Positions 16,038 to 24,942 of a DNA stretch of 64,000 nt are shown here, one piece after another (positions within the stretch are counted from its first letter, which is position 1; each line of letters begins with the position of its first letter). The translations under genes were made by a program, and so were the position numbers. This DNA comes from Berkiella sp050247135 (GTDB lineage: Bacteria > Pseudomonadota > Gammaproteobacteria > Berkiellales > Berkiellaceae): contig JBFWUT010000009.1 of NCBI GenBank assembly GCA_050247135.1, positions 17,166-81,165 on the forward strand, read 5' to 3'. A model generated the notes under the pieces. That model did not search any database, was not told where the DNA came from, and was given only the letters and a program-made list of their open reading frames with translations.

Positions 16038-18091
16038 TATTTCACTCGCATGCCAGGCTCGGCGCCATCTTGAGGTTCAATTAACCACAAACCGCCTTTG
16101 CCGCCTGCAACCACCACCATACCGGATGATAAACCAAAGCGCATTTGTCTGGGGGCAAGATTGGCGACCATCACGGTGTGCTTGCCGATTAAAAATTCTG
16201 GGCTAAAAGACGACTTGATCCCTGCAAACACCTGGCGTTTTTCAATGCCGATATCCAGTGTCAGCTTCAATAATTTATCAGCTCCCTCAACATGTTCTGC
16301 ATTCACAATTTTAGCGATACGCAGATCAATCTTTGCAAAATCATCGTAAGTAATTTCCGGGGCAATCGCTTCAAACCCTTCGGGTAAATCCTTTTTGGTT
16401 TCAACGGGTGCTGTTTGCGTGGTTTCAGTTTGAGTCATGGTATCTTTTCCTTTTTCCAACAGTTCACTGATTTGTTTGGGATCAATGCGTTGTATCAGAG
16501 GTTGATAAGGATTAATGGTATGTGTCAGTAAAGGCACATTTTTATCTTGCCAAGTTAAAGGGGGAATATTTAAGAATTTTTCAACATTCTGAACCAGTTG
16601 TGGTAATACGGGTTTTAAATAAAGGCTGAGTAGGCGAAAACAGTTTAACCCCATGGTACAAATACTTTGTACTTTTGGCAGGGTTGTTGGATTTTTAGCG
16701 AGTTCCCAAGGCTTATGAGTATCCACAAATTGATTCGCTAAATCAGCCAATGCCATGATATCGCGAATGCCGCGATGATAATGGCGCTGGATAAAGGCTT
16801 CCTGAATGCTATTACCGGTTTCACTTAAACGCGCAAAAAGTGTTTCATCGGCGAGCTTATCTGATAACTTGCCGTCAAAGTGCTTGGTAATAAAGCTTGC
16901 GCAACGGCTGGCGATATTGACATATTTACCCACTAAATCAGCATTGACGCGTTGAGTAAAGTCACTCAAGTTAAGATCAAGATCATCAATCCCATCGCCC
17001 AACTTAGCGGCAAAGTAATAACGTAAATATTCAGGTTGCAAATGATCTAGATAATGACGAGCGGTAATAAAGGTACCACGCGATTTCGACATTTTTTGGC
17101 CGTTAATCGTTAAAAAGCCATGGGCAAAAATGGCAGTCGGTGTGCGAAAATTGCTGCCTGCTAGCATCGCTGGCCAAAACAGAGCGTGGAAATAGACGAT
17201 GTCTTTGCCGATAAAATGGTAAAGATCATATTGGCTGTCTTTACCCCAATAGTCATCGAATTTGACATCACTTTGCTTATCAGCCCAATTTTTAAAACTG
17301 GCCATGTAACCAATTGGCGCATCCATCCACACATAGAAAAACTTATTAGTGGTTTCAGGAATAGGGAAACCAAAATAGGGGCCATCGCGTGAGATGTCCC
17401 ATTGTCTTAAGCCTGCAGCAAACCACTCTTGTAATTTATTAGCAATTTGTGGCTGAAAATGTTCTTGCTGGGTCCATTTTTGCAGCATATCAGTATAGTT
17501 TTCGAGTTTGAAAAAATAGTGTTCGCTGGCGCGCTCCTCAGGCTTTGCGCCTGAGACCACAGAAATCGGATTTTTTAATTCGGTAGGGCTATAGGTAGCG
17601 CCACAGACTTCACAGCTATCGCCGTATTGATCTTTCGCACCACACTTTGGGCATTCGCCTTTAACATAGCGATCGGGCAAAAACATATTTTTGACTGGAT
17701 CGTAAGCTTGCGTCACTTCACGGGTAGTAATATCGCCTTTGGCTTTCAAGCGCTCATAAACGAGTGCTGAGAGGGTTTGATTCTCGGGTGAATGAGTAGT
17801 GTAAAAATTATCGAAAGCGATATGAAAAGCTGCAAAATCTGTTTTGTGCTCAGTGTTAATTTTGCCGACGAGAGCTTCTGGCGTCATACCCAATTTTTCT
17901 GCTTGAAGCATGATGGGGGTGCCATGAGCATCGGAACCGCAAATGTGAATACAACGATTGCCGAGCAAACGTTGCCAGCGGACCCAGATGTCGCTTTGGA
18001 TATATTCCACCATATGCCCAAGGTGTAAGGGGCCATTGGCATAGGGTAGCGCACTGGTTACCAATAGGTGCTTCGCCGGGGAGGTTTGCAT
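16037..18091 (-). CDS. metG: methionyl-tRNA synthetase
   Basis: 684 residues, the full-length E. coli type. It charges tRNA-Met. The HIGH motif is GPLHLGHM, the zinc knuckle is CPKCGAKDQYGDSCEVCG, and the KMSKS loop is KMSKSRGTF. After the anticodon-binding helical domain comes a C-terminal EMAP/Trbp111-like tRNA-binding domain (FAKIDLRIAKIVNAE) that dimerises the enzyme. First gene of the metG-rnfB-nth-DUF1841 run, divergent from mrp. Confidence 0.98.
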   Translation of the reverse strand: MQTSPAKHLLVTSALPYANGPLHLGHMVEYIQSDIWVRWQRLLGNRCIHICGSDAHGTPIMLQAEKLGMTPEALVGKINTEHKTDFAAFHIAFDNFYTTHSPENQTLSALVYERLKAKGDITTREVTQAYDPVKNMFLPDRYVKGECPKCGAKDQYGDSCEVCGATYSPTELKNPISVVSGAKPEERASEHYFFKLENYTDMLQKWTQQEHFQPQIANKLQEWFAAGLRQWDISRDGPYFGFPIPETTNKFFYVWMDAPIGYMASFKNWADKQSDVKFDDYWGKDSQYDLYHFIGKDIVYFHALFWPAMLAGSNFRTPTAIFAHGFLTINGQKMSKSRGTFITARHYLDHLQPEYLRYYFAAKLGDGIDDLDLNLSDFTQRVNADLVGKYVNIASRCASFITKHFDGKLSDKLADETLFARLSETGNSIQEAFIQRHYHRGIRDIMALADLANQFVDTHKPWELAKNPTTLPKVQSICTMGLNCFRLLSLYLKPVLPQLVQNVEKFLNIPPLTWQDKNVPLLTHTINPYQPLIQRIDPKQISELLEKGKDTMTQTETTQTAPVETKKDLPEGFEAIAPEITYDDFAKIDLRIAKIVNAEHVEGADKLLKLTLDIGIEKRQVFAGIKSSFSPEFLIGKHTVMVANLAPRQMRFGLSSGMVVVAGGKGGLWLIEPQDGAEPGMRVK

Positions 18092-18209
18092 CGTTTGCTT
18101 TCCTTAACGAACAAAATAGGGCAAAAGTATACCTTTTTGGGGGCTCAAGTTCCATTTTATGGACGGGTTCGTGTTAAACTAGGGCTCGCTGATTTAAGAG
18201 GATCCATTG

Positions 18210-19295
18210 ATGATTGTGCCATTGCCTTCACAAGTGACGACTGTTTTGGGAACCTTCATTGATCCATTTTTAGGCCAAGATCTGTTAACCGCCAAAACCA
18301 TCCAAGAAATTGCTATCCATGATACGACTATCGGCTTGAAACTTTGCTTTCCCTACCCGGTAGGTCCACGAATTCCTGAATTAAAACAAGCGCTTAGCAT
18401 GTTATTGGCCCGTCATTGGCCCGATTTTCATTTATCATTGCAGGTCACTTGGAAAATTCGCCGCCATGTGGCGCAAAATGGACTCAAATCAAAGTCAGCC
18501 ATCAAAAATATTATTGCGGTGGCTTCCGGAAAAGGCGGGGTGGGTAAGTCGACGGTCGCCGTCAACTTGGCCTTGGCCCTTCATGGTTTAGGCGCCCGTG
18601 TTGGTTTGTTGGATGCCGACATCTATGGTCCAAGTCAACCAAAGATGTTAGGTAAGCAACACGAAAAAGCGCTTACCCAAGATAAAAAACTGCTGCCTAT
18701 ACATAGTCATGGGATCCAATCGATGTCGATTGGTTATTTGGTTGAAGAGCAAAGCGCTATGATTTGGCGCGGCCCGATGGTCTCAAGCGCTTTGCAGCAG
18801 ATGTTAAATGAATCTGCCTGGCAAGAATGCGATTATCTCATTTTAGATTTACCGCCTGGTACAGGCGATATTCAACTCACCATGGCGCAAAAAATTCCCA
18901 TTAGTGGAGCTGTGATAGTCACGACCCCGCAAGATATTGCGTTGCTCGATGCTAAAAAAGCCTATCGTATGTTTGAAAAAGTGGCAGTGCCTGTTCTCGG
19001 TGTGGTGGAAAATATGAGTTGGCATGAATGCGCAAATTGCCACCACCGCGAAGCGATTTTTGGTGAAGACGGTGCCGCAGCCATGGCAGAAGAATTTAAG
19101 GTGCCGCTACTTGCTCAGCTGCCTTTGGTGAAGCAAGTGCGCGAACAAGCCGATAGCGGTGTGCCTATTATCATAGCCGAGCCACACAGTGATCTTGCAA
19201 AACCTTATTGGGATATGGCAAGTTTTGTTGCGGCAAAATTAGCGCTGCGTGAGGTTGATTACACCGCACCGGTGCTGCAACCTGTATTGATTTAA
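18210..19295 (+). CDS. apbC: Mrp/ApbC family Fe-S cluster carrier ATPase
   Basis: 361 residues from the ATG at 18210, with AGAGGA upstream; a TTG just before it would add one residue. The N-terminal ~85 residues are a divergent MIP18/DUF59 domain. The ParA-like ATPase begins with the deviant Walker A VASGKGGVGKST (~106-117), followed by LDADIYGPSQP and LDLPPGTGD. The CxxC for the bridging Fe-S cluster is in HECANCHH. Mrp proteins bind and pass on Fe-S clusters. Divergent from metG, as in many gammaproteobacteria, and followed 22 bp later by dcd. Confidence 0.95.
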   Translation: MIVPLPSQVTTVLGTFIDPFLGQDLLTAKTIQEIAIHDTTIGLKLCFPYPVGPRIPELKQALSMLLARHWPDFHLSLQVTWKIRRHVAQNGLKSKSAIKNIIAVASGKGGVGKSTVAVNLALALHGLGARVGLLDADIYGPSQPKMLGKQHEKALTQDKKLLPIHSHGIQSMSIGYLVEEQSAMIWRGPMVSSALQQMLNESAWQECDYLILDLPPGTGDIQLTMAQKIPISGAVIVTTPQDIALLDAKKAYRMFEKVAVPVLGVVENMSWHECANCHHREAIFGEDGAAAMAEEFKVPLLAQLPLVKQVREQADSGVPIIIAEPHSDLAKPYWDMASFVAAKLALREVDYTAPVLQPVLI

Positions 19296-19317
19296 AAAAA
19301 ATAAAAAGGAACAGACT

Positions 19318-19884
19318 ATGCCGATTAAATCCGATAAGTGGATCAAAAAAATGGCCATGGAACAGGGCATGATTGAACCCTTTGTGGCCACGCAAGTGCG
19401 TTTTGTAAATGGGCAAAAAATTGTGTCTTATGGCACTTCAAGTTACGGTTACGATGTTCGTTGCTCGAATGAATTTAAGATCTTCACCAACATTCATTCG
19501 ACCACGGTTGATCCGAAAAATTTTGATGAAAATAGTTTTGTAGACGTAGTGGGTGATACCTGCATTATTCCGCCGAATTCTTTTGCGTTAGCGCGAACAG
19601 TCGAATATTTTCGGATTCCGCGCAATATCCTGACCATTTGCTTAGGCAAGTCCACTTATGCTCGTTGTGGGATTATCGTCAATGTCACTCCCTTAGAGCC
19701 TGAATGGGAAGGCCATGTGACTTTAGAGTTTTCCAATACCACACCCTTACCTGCCAAAATTTATGCAAACGAAGGCGTGGCTCAAATGCTGTTTTTAGAG
19801 TCTGATGAAGTGTGCGAAACCTCGTATAGAGATAGAGGGGGTAAGTATCAGGGCCAAAAAGGCGTGACCTTACCCATTACCTGA
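19318..19884 (+). CDS. dcd: dCTP deaminase
   Basis: 188 residues, the usual length. It deaminates dCTP to dUTP for thymidylate synthesis. Conserved segments are SYGYDVRC, PPNSFALARTVEYFRIP and the nucleotide-binding GKSTYARCG, then NVTPLEPEWEGHVTLE with the catalytic Glu region, and the C-terminal lid YRDRGGKYQGQ. AAAAAGGA precedes the ATG. It follows mrp closely on the same strand, the metG/mrp/dcd neighbourhood seen in other gammaproteobacteria. Homotrimeric and cytoplasmic. Confidence 0.97.
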   Translation: MPIKSDKWIKKMAMEQGMIEPFVATQVRFVNGQKIVSYGTSSYGYDVRCSNEFKIFTNIHSTTVDPKNFDENSFVDVVGDTCIIPPNSFALARTVEYFRIPRNILTICLGKSTYARCGIIVNVTPLEPEWEGHVTLEFSNTTPLPAKIYANEGVAQMLFLESDEVCETSYRDRGGKYQGQKGVTLPIT

Positions 19885-19888
19885 AGCG

Positions 19889-20134
19889 CTATTTTCGGAA
19901 ATAGTGATACGCATAGACGCCGCCTAGGATCAAACCGGTTGCCGCCGCTGTGGGTAGCAGGTTTGCGCTCATATAAAGCATTGCCTCAGAGAGAGCGAAT
20001 GTTTCATAAGACATGGCGTAGCCTATCATGCCACTAATAGCCGCAGCACCGCTGGCAATGCCCAGCACTTGCGCTTCGTTAAACTGCGTGCCGCCATGGA
20101 TAGTTAATAATTCGCTATGGTTTAGTTCATACAT
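19889..20134 (-). CDS. small bacteriocin-like peptide with double-glycine leader
   Basis: 81 residues with AGGAG 8 nt before the ATG. The N-terminus MYELNHSELLTIHGG is a classic double-glycine leader (hydrophobic at -4, -7 and -12 type positions, ending GG). The predicted mature part is about 66 residues with two hydrophobic, Gly/Ala-rich helices containing GxxxG spacing (GIASGAAAISGMIG and a later GLILGG) and a basic end (YFRK), as in class IIb two-peptide bacteriocins. A second gene of this type is at 4563-4841. No ABC exporter, immunity or regulator gene is adjacent. It could also be a non-bactericidal exported peptide. Confidence 0.75.
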   Translation of the reverse strand: MYELNHSELLTIHGGTQFNEAQVLGIASGAAAISGMIGYAMSYETFALSEAMLYMSANLLPTAAATGLILGGVYAYHYFRK

Positions 20135-20169
20135 TGTCGTAACTCCTTTACTACAACTACCGATATTCT

Positions 20170-20191
20170 GGGCGAACTCGTCCTTTCGCCC
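20170..20191. repeat. short intergenic hairpin (GGGCGA/TCGCCC)
   Basis: An inverted repeat GGGCGA...TCGCCC lies between the double-glycine peptide gene and the DUF3108 gene. It resembles the element at 5593-5614. No T-run is present; role unknown. Confidence 0.35.
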
Positions 20192-20198
20192 CTACAAA

Positions 20199-20957
20199 TT
20201 AAGACTTCTTCTGGGTGAACGAGAGAATTTCACCACCGGCAACGACTTTACCTTGTCGTTTTTGGATCATTTTAACGGGAGCATAATCTAATGATTTTGC
20301 TAACCATAAAGTGGTGTGGTTGCCACGACGTGAGATGTGTTCCACTTTGAGTGTATCCATCGAGCCTAGTTTGGTTTGTAACCGCTCTTCACCTAAAATT
20401 TTGAAGGTGTAGTCTTTGATTTTATCTTCTTCAGCTACGGTGAAGGTAGGTATGGATTGACCTGACTTGAGGGCTTGACGCAAAGAAAGGGTGTGCGTGA
20501 GTTTGTCTTGCACGTCTTGAGGTATGTCAGTAGTCCATGGCTCAGATAGTTCGTTATTGTTTAAGGTATTTTTTTGCCAATTAAACGAGACATTGCCTAC
20601 TTTATGCTTGGTACCTTCCTGGATGTTGTAATAATAATTGTGAGGTTTAATTGTACCGGCTTGAAAACTAAAGTCGCTGCTCTCACGGTAGTTATAAGGC
20701 AAGAAGCCTAATTTAGGTGAGGTGCGGGTTTCGAAGTGGTAAAGGCCATCAGGACGACGGTGGAGTTTATGTACGGATTCACCGGCATATAAACCATGCC
20801 AGTTGACGGTGTAACGTGCTTCATATTCAGTTAATGGTAAAGAGGGTTGGACTTCGTTGTTGACGAAACCTTTCACGCTGGGACTGGCCATCCAAATCAG
20901 AATAGCGATTAAGGTGCTAAAAAATATAAAATTGAGCTGTGCTATTTTGTTTCTCAA
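20199..20957 (-). CDS. DUF3108 family envelope protein
   Basis: 252 residues. The start is TTG, overlapping the purN stop (TTGA), with AAGGAA 7 nt upstream. An N-terminal hydrophobic helix (FIFFSTLIAILIWMAS) is a signal peptide or anchor. The remainder is beta-rich with the DUF3108 pattern: YEARYTVNWHGLYAGES, Y-F-T-x-P-K-LGF, then HTTLWLAKSLDYAPVKMIQ and GKVVAGGEI near the end. Function unknown; the fold is thought to be related to lipid-binding periplasmic proteins. It ends the purM-purN-DUF3108 operon, an arrangement frequent in gammaproteobacteria. Confidence 0.88.
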   Translation of the reverse strand: MRNKIAQLNFIFFSTLIAILIWMASPSVKGFVNNEVQPSLPLTEYEARYTVNWHGLYAGESVHKLHRRPDGLYHFETRTSPKLGFLPYNYRESSDFSFQAGTIKPHNYYYNIQEGTKHKVGNVSFNWQKNTLNNNELSEPWTTDIPQDVQDKLTHTLSLRQALKSGQSIPTFTVAEEDKIKDYTFKILGEERLQTKLGSMDTLKVEHISRRGNHTTLWLAKSLDYAPVKMIQKRQGKVVAGGEILSFTQKKS

Positions 20958-21643
20958 CTTACTATTCCTTGCACAAAAAGTGAAGATAACTGCATACCCT
21001 GGGGCGTAAGCCTTTGTTCATCTAATGTAACAACATTTTGTTCAATTTTTAAGCGATTTTGTGCAAACCACATGATGACTTGGGGGTATAACCAGTGTTC
21101 GGCTTTAAAAACACGTACTTTTAAGGTATCCACCGTATCATGCGGGAGAATAGGGACTCGAACTTGCGCTGCAATTGGACCACCATCTAACTCATGAGTA
21201 ACAAAGTGGATGCTTACTCCGGTTTCCTTTTCTTTGGCAGCGAGTACCCTTTCATGTGTGTGTAGTCCTTTGTAATCGGGTAATAAAGAGGGATGAATGT
21301 TGAGTATGGGGTAGGAACAACCCTCGATAAAGTCCGGTGATAAAATTCGCATAAATCCTGCCAAAGCAACTAAGCGAGGGCAGAAACTCAAAATGGCTGT
21401 TTGTAAGGCAGCTTCGAAAGAAGTTCTATCGCCATAGTGCTGGTGATCAACCGTTAGGGTAGGGATCCCAGCGTTTTTGGCGCGCTCTAACCCATAAGCA
21501 TTGGCACGATGACTAATCACGCCTGCGATATGATACGACGGATGTTCATGATATTTCTGAAAATCAATTAATGCTTGCAAATTACTGCCATTGCCACCAA
21601 TTAGCACGACAATAGGACAAGTGGATGGTGTATTAGGCGTCAT
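20954..21643 (-). CDS. purN: phosphoribosylglycinamide formyltransferase
   Basis: 229 residues from the ATG at 21643, which overlaps the purM stop by 11 bp; starts further upstream lie deep in purM. It transfers a formyl group from 10-formyl-THF to GAR, the third step of purine synthesis. Motifs: VVLIGGNGSNLQALID (phosphate binding), LAGFMRILSPDFI, the catalytic Asn-His in LNIHPSLLPDYKG, and the Asp in HELDGGPIAAQ. It has a ~25-residue C-terminal extension compared with E. coli PurN (212 aa). Overlaps the DUF3108 gene by four bases. Confidence 0.97.
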   Translation of the reverse strand: MTPNTPSTCPIVVLIGGNGSNLQALIDFQKYHEHPSYHIAGVISHRANAYGLERAKNAGIPTLTVDHQHYGDRTSFEAALQTAILSFCPRLVALAGFMRILSPDFIEGCSYPILNIHPSLLPDYKGLHTHERVLAAKEKETGVSIHFVTHELDGGPIAAQVRVPILPHDTVDTLKVRVFKAEHWLYPQVIMWFAQNRLKIEQNVVTLDEQRLTPQGMQLSSLFVQGIVS

Positions 21644-22673
21644 CTGAAAACAAGACCTCTTTATCTTGACGTTCTTTAATTTGCCCAAGCACCCAAGCGG
21701 TTTCGCCAAGTTCAGTTAATGTCGCCAATGCCGTGGTCACATCATTGGCATTAACACATAAGACCATGCCCACACCACAGTTAAAGGTGCGGCGTAACTC
21801 AAAATCCGACAGGCGTCCCATTTTTTGTAACCATTGAAAAATAGGTGGCAAATCCCAAGATTGGCAATCAATAAAAGCAGCGCAATGATTGGGTAAAACG
21901 CGCGGAATATTATCAATAAAGCCGCCGCCTGTGATATGGGCAGCACCTTTGAGAAGCCCTTTTTGCGCAAGCGCTAATACCGATTGCACATAAATGCGGG
22001 TAGGCGCTAACAGCGCATCTGCCAGAGTTGTTTTATCGAAGGATTGTAAAATGTCGACGTTATTTTCTTTGATGATGTGGCGGATCAGTGAATAACCATT
22101 AGAATGGGGACCGCTAGAAGCCAACGCAATTAAACTGTCGCCAGGCTGAATATGACTGCCATCAATGACCTCATCTTTTTCGACAATACCGACTGTAAAA
22201 CCAGCCAGATCATAATCGTCTTCGGTATACATACCCGGCATTTCAGCCGTTTCACCACCAATCAATGCGGTGTTGGCCGCTTTACAACCGTTGGCAATGC
22301 CCGCTATGACAGTTGCTGCCACATCGACTTCCAATTTGCCGGTGGCAAAGTAATCGAGAAAAAATAAAGGCTCTGCGCCCATGACAACTAAGTCGTTAAC
22401 GCACATGGCAACGAGATCAATGCCAATGGTCTCGTGGCGTTTGAGATCAATGGCTAAGCGCAATTTAGTGCCAACACCATCGGTTGATGAGACGAGCACG
22501 GGTTGACGGTAAGCTTTAAGCTGTGTCAGGTCGAAGCAGCCACCAAAGCCGCCTAAGGCACCCAGCACACCGGGGCGGTGAGTGGTTTTGACGATATTCT
22601 TTAATCTGTCTACTAACTTATTTCCGGCGTCAATGCTGACCCCAGCGGCTTCGTAGGTTAATCCTTCAGACAT
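21633..22673 (-). CDS. purM: phosphoribosylformylglycinamidine cyclo-ligase (AIR synthetase)
   Basis: 346 residues, the usual size (E. coli 345). It makes AIR from FGAM with ATP. The family start YEAAGVSIDAGNKLVDRLK is present, then SSTDGVGTKLRLA (nucleotide/phosphate binding), CVNDLVVMGAEPLFFLDYFATGKL, IGGETAEMPGMY and ITGGGFIDNIPRVLP. First gene of purM-purN-DUF3108. The divergent neighbour is the DUF2066 gene that commonly sits back-to-back with purM. Confidence 0.98.
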   Translation of the reverse strand: MSEGLTYEAAGVSIDAGNKLVDRLKNIVKTTHRPGVLGALGGFGGCFDLTQLKAYRQPVLVSSTDGVGTKLRLAIDLKRHETIGIDLVAMCVNDLVVMGAEPLFFLDYFATGKLEVDVAATVIAGIANGCKAANTALIGGETAEMPGMYTEDDYDLAGFTVGIVEKDEVIDGSHIQPGDSLIALASSGPHSNGYSLIRHIIKENNVDILQSFDKTTLADALLAPTRIYVQSVLALAQKGLLKGAAHITGGGFIDNIPRVLPNHCAAFIDCQSWDLPPIFQWLQKMGRLSDFELRRTFNCGVGMVLCVNANDVTTALATLTELGETAWVLGQIKERQDKEVLFSDDA

Positions 22674-22809
22674 AGTGCGACCCGTATATGCTTAAAAAGG
22701 GCTCATTTTACCATAGTTAAGTGGCCTCACATATCGCTGGGTTGTTCAACTCTGCTACAATGCGAAGGCTAATCCGCATTCTAGACTGACCATAAGGAAG
22801 AAACATCTC

Positions 22810-23868
22810 ATGGCGAATCGCTACCTCGTCCTCTGCGCGGTTTTGATATTTCTGAGCGCAAGCATTTGTCAGGCTGCAATCACCCCTTTATATGAGACAA
22901 CCTTGACCTGTCAATCACAAGGCGAAGCAGAGCGTCAGGCACTCTTTAAGCAAGGTTTGATTCAAGTCTTAGAAAAAATCAGTGGTGAGACGGGTTTTGA
23001 AAAAGATGAAAAAGTAAAACAAGCCCTTAACCATATTACCGATTATGTCGAGCAATATGCTTACCAGGGCAATGAACTGAATGTGAGATTTAGCACAGAT
23101 CTCATTAATCGATTAATGACTCAATCGGGTCATACGGCAGCATGGGGGCAACGTCGTCCTAATGTGGTTTTATGGTTAGCAGTTGAAGAGAATCAACAAC
23201 GGCGTTTAGTGGGGTCTGAAACGGATCCTGCGTTACAAGCTCAAGTCGAAAAATGGGCGGCTTCAAATGGTTTACCGTTAGTATTGCCTTTAATGGATTT
23301 AGAAGATGTTGCGAGTGTCACAGTGACGGATGTCTGGGGACAGTTCCCAACAACTATCCAACAAGCCTCAAAACGCTATGATGCGCAAGTCATCTTGGTG
23401 GCAAAATTAAGTCACACCCCAGAAAGTGATAAACCATGGTCAGCCAGTTGGCAATTGTATACTACCAACGAAAGTCCCAATTGGACTGTTTCAGGGCAGA
23501 CCCAAGAAGAAGTACTACAACAGGGTATTGCGAGCACTAGTCATTACTTAGTGGGGCGTTTTGGCCAGAAAGCGTTGCAGCGAACCCCTTTTTCGGATAA
23601 GCCTTTTTTCGTGATGGTAGACAATGTGCAAAATGCGAATGACTACGCCAATGTAGGGAAACAGCTTTCTAGTCTGGTGCCAACCAACACCGTTAACATT
23701 CGACGCATTGAAGGTGATCTAGTCACGTTTGAAATTATTCCTCGCCAGGGCAGCGGACGTGAAGCCTTTATCCAAGCGTTACAGCTCGAGCATCGATTAC
23801 AACGACAACAACCAGACGAGCATGTGATGCTATCGGAGGCTGATTTAATGGTACGTTGGAACCCATAA
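22810..23868 (+). CDS. DUF2066 family exported protein
   Basis: 352 residues with AAGGA upstream. A signal peptide ends around ASICQA. The DUF2066 region has QAEAERQALFKQGL-type N-terminal helices, EQYAYQ, then PNVVLWLAVEENQQR and KRYDAQVILVAKL. Function unknown. It leads a three-gene run with perM and hda (gaps of 15 bp and an overlap), the same order found opposite purM in Pseudomonas, Legionella and others. A periplasmic location is inferred from the signal peptide. Confidence 0.9.
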   Translation: MANRYLVLCAVLIFLSASICQAAITPLYETTLTCQSQGEAERQALFKQGLIQVLEKISGETGFEKDEKVKQALNHITDYVEQYAYQGNELNVRFSTDLINRLMTQSGHTAAWGQRRPNVVLWLAVEENQQRRLVGSETDPALQAQVEKWAASNGLPLVLPLMDLEDVASVTVTDVWGQFPTTIQQASKRYDAQVILVAKLSHTPESDKPWSASWQLYTTNESPNWTVSGQTQEEVLQQGIASTSHYLVGRFGQKALQRTPFSDKPFFVMVDNVQNANDYANVGKQLSSLVPTNTVNIRRIEGDLVTFEIIPRQGSGREAFIQALQLEHRLQRQQPDEHVMLSEADLMVRWNP

Positions 23869-23883
23869 GATAAGGACATCGCC

Positions 23884-24942
23884 ATGACGATTACGCAGCA
23901 AGCAGTTACTTCATTTGTCACGCTACTTTGCATCGTATTGATTGGTTGGTTAACCTATTTATTGTCCCCCGTGCTAACCCCTTTTTTAGTAGCGACGTTT
24001 TTAGCTTATTTAACGGATCCCTTGGTTGAAAAACTTGCCAAAGGTAAAAAATTCAAAATTCCCCGCACGGTGACCGTGATCGGGGTCTTTCTTTTAATGT
24101 TTTTAGTGGTATTGATTGTGTTATTTTGTTTGGTGCCTGTCTTGCAAAGGCAATTGGTAGGTTTAGCTACTAATATTCCTTTGGTTATTGATTGGTTACA
24201 GCAAAAAGCGGTGCCACAGTTAGCTATTATTGGCGTCTCGCCTCAAGATATCAGTTTGGATACCTTAAAAGAGACGGTTACTAATCATGCTGCGCAAGCG
24301 ACGGCGATGGCAAAATGGCTTTGGCAAACCATTTCTCATTCTGGTATGGCCTTGTTGGGTGGTTTGACGAATGTGCTGGTTGCTTTGGTCGCGCTATTTT
24401 ATTTATTACGTGATTGGCCAAGCATTTTAGAATCTTGTAAAGCAATGTTGCCAAAAAATATTGCGCCAACTGTGCAGCGTTTAGCTAAACAATGCGATAT
24501 TGTGCTTGCCACCTTTGTGCGAGGGCAATTGACGGTAATGACTTGTCTAGGGACGCTATACGGTGTCGGGCTCGCTTTAATTGGTGTTAATTTTTCTCTT
24601 TTATTGGGGGTGCTGGCGGGTGTTTTGAGCATCGTTCCTTATTTAGGTAGTATTGTAGGCTTAGGGGCTGCATTAATTGTCACATGGTTGCAATTTCAAG
24701 CATGGCTACCCATTGTGGGTGTTCTAGTGGTGTTTGGTTTTGGACAAGCCTTAGAAGGCATGGTACTCACGCCTATTTTGATTGGTGATAAATTAGGTTT
24801 GCATCCGGTTGTGGTGATTTTTGCCGTCTTAGCCGGAGGACATTTGCTAGGTTTTGTTGGGGTGCTCCTGGCTTTACCGATAACAGCGATGTTAGTTGTG
24901 CTGGTACGAGAACTGGCTTCAGGAAGCACGCTGTATGGTTGA
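23884..24942 (+). CDS. perM: AI-2E/PerM family membrane transporter
   Basis: 352 residues. An integral membrane protein with about seven to eight transmembrane segments: two at the N-terminus (FVTLLCIVLIGWLTYLLSPV...), one around residue 75, a soluble helical section, then several in the C-terminal half. Family signatures include FLAYLTDPLVEKL and GVLAGVLSIVPYLGSIVG. Members export small molecules or act as Na+/H+ antiporters; the substrate cannot be told here. It overlaps hda by 8 bp in the conserved DUF2066-perM-hda operon. Confidence 0.92.
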   Translation: MTITQQAVTSFVTLLCIVLIGWLTYLLSPVLTPFLVATFLAYLTDPLVEKLAKGKKFKIPRTVTVIGVFLLMFLVVLIVLFCLVPVLQRQLVGLATNIPLVIDWLQQKAVPQLAIIGVSPQDISLDTLKETVTNHAAQATAMAKWLWQTISHSGMALLGGLTNVLVALVALFYLLRDWPSILESCKAMLPKNIAPTVQRLAKQCDIVLATFVRGQLTVMTCLGTLYGVGLALIGVNFSLLLGVLAGVLSIVPYLGSIVGLGAALIVTWLQFQAWLPIVGVLVVFGFGQALEGMVLTPILIGDKLGLHPVVVIFAVLAGGHLLGFVGVLLALPITAMLVVLVRELASGSTLYG

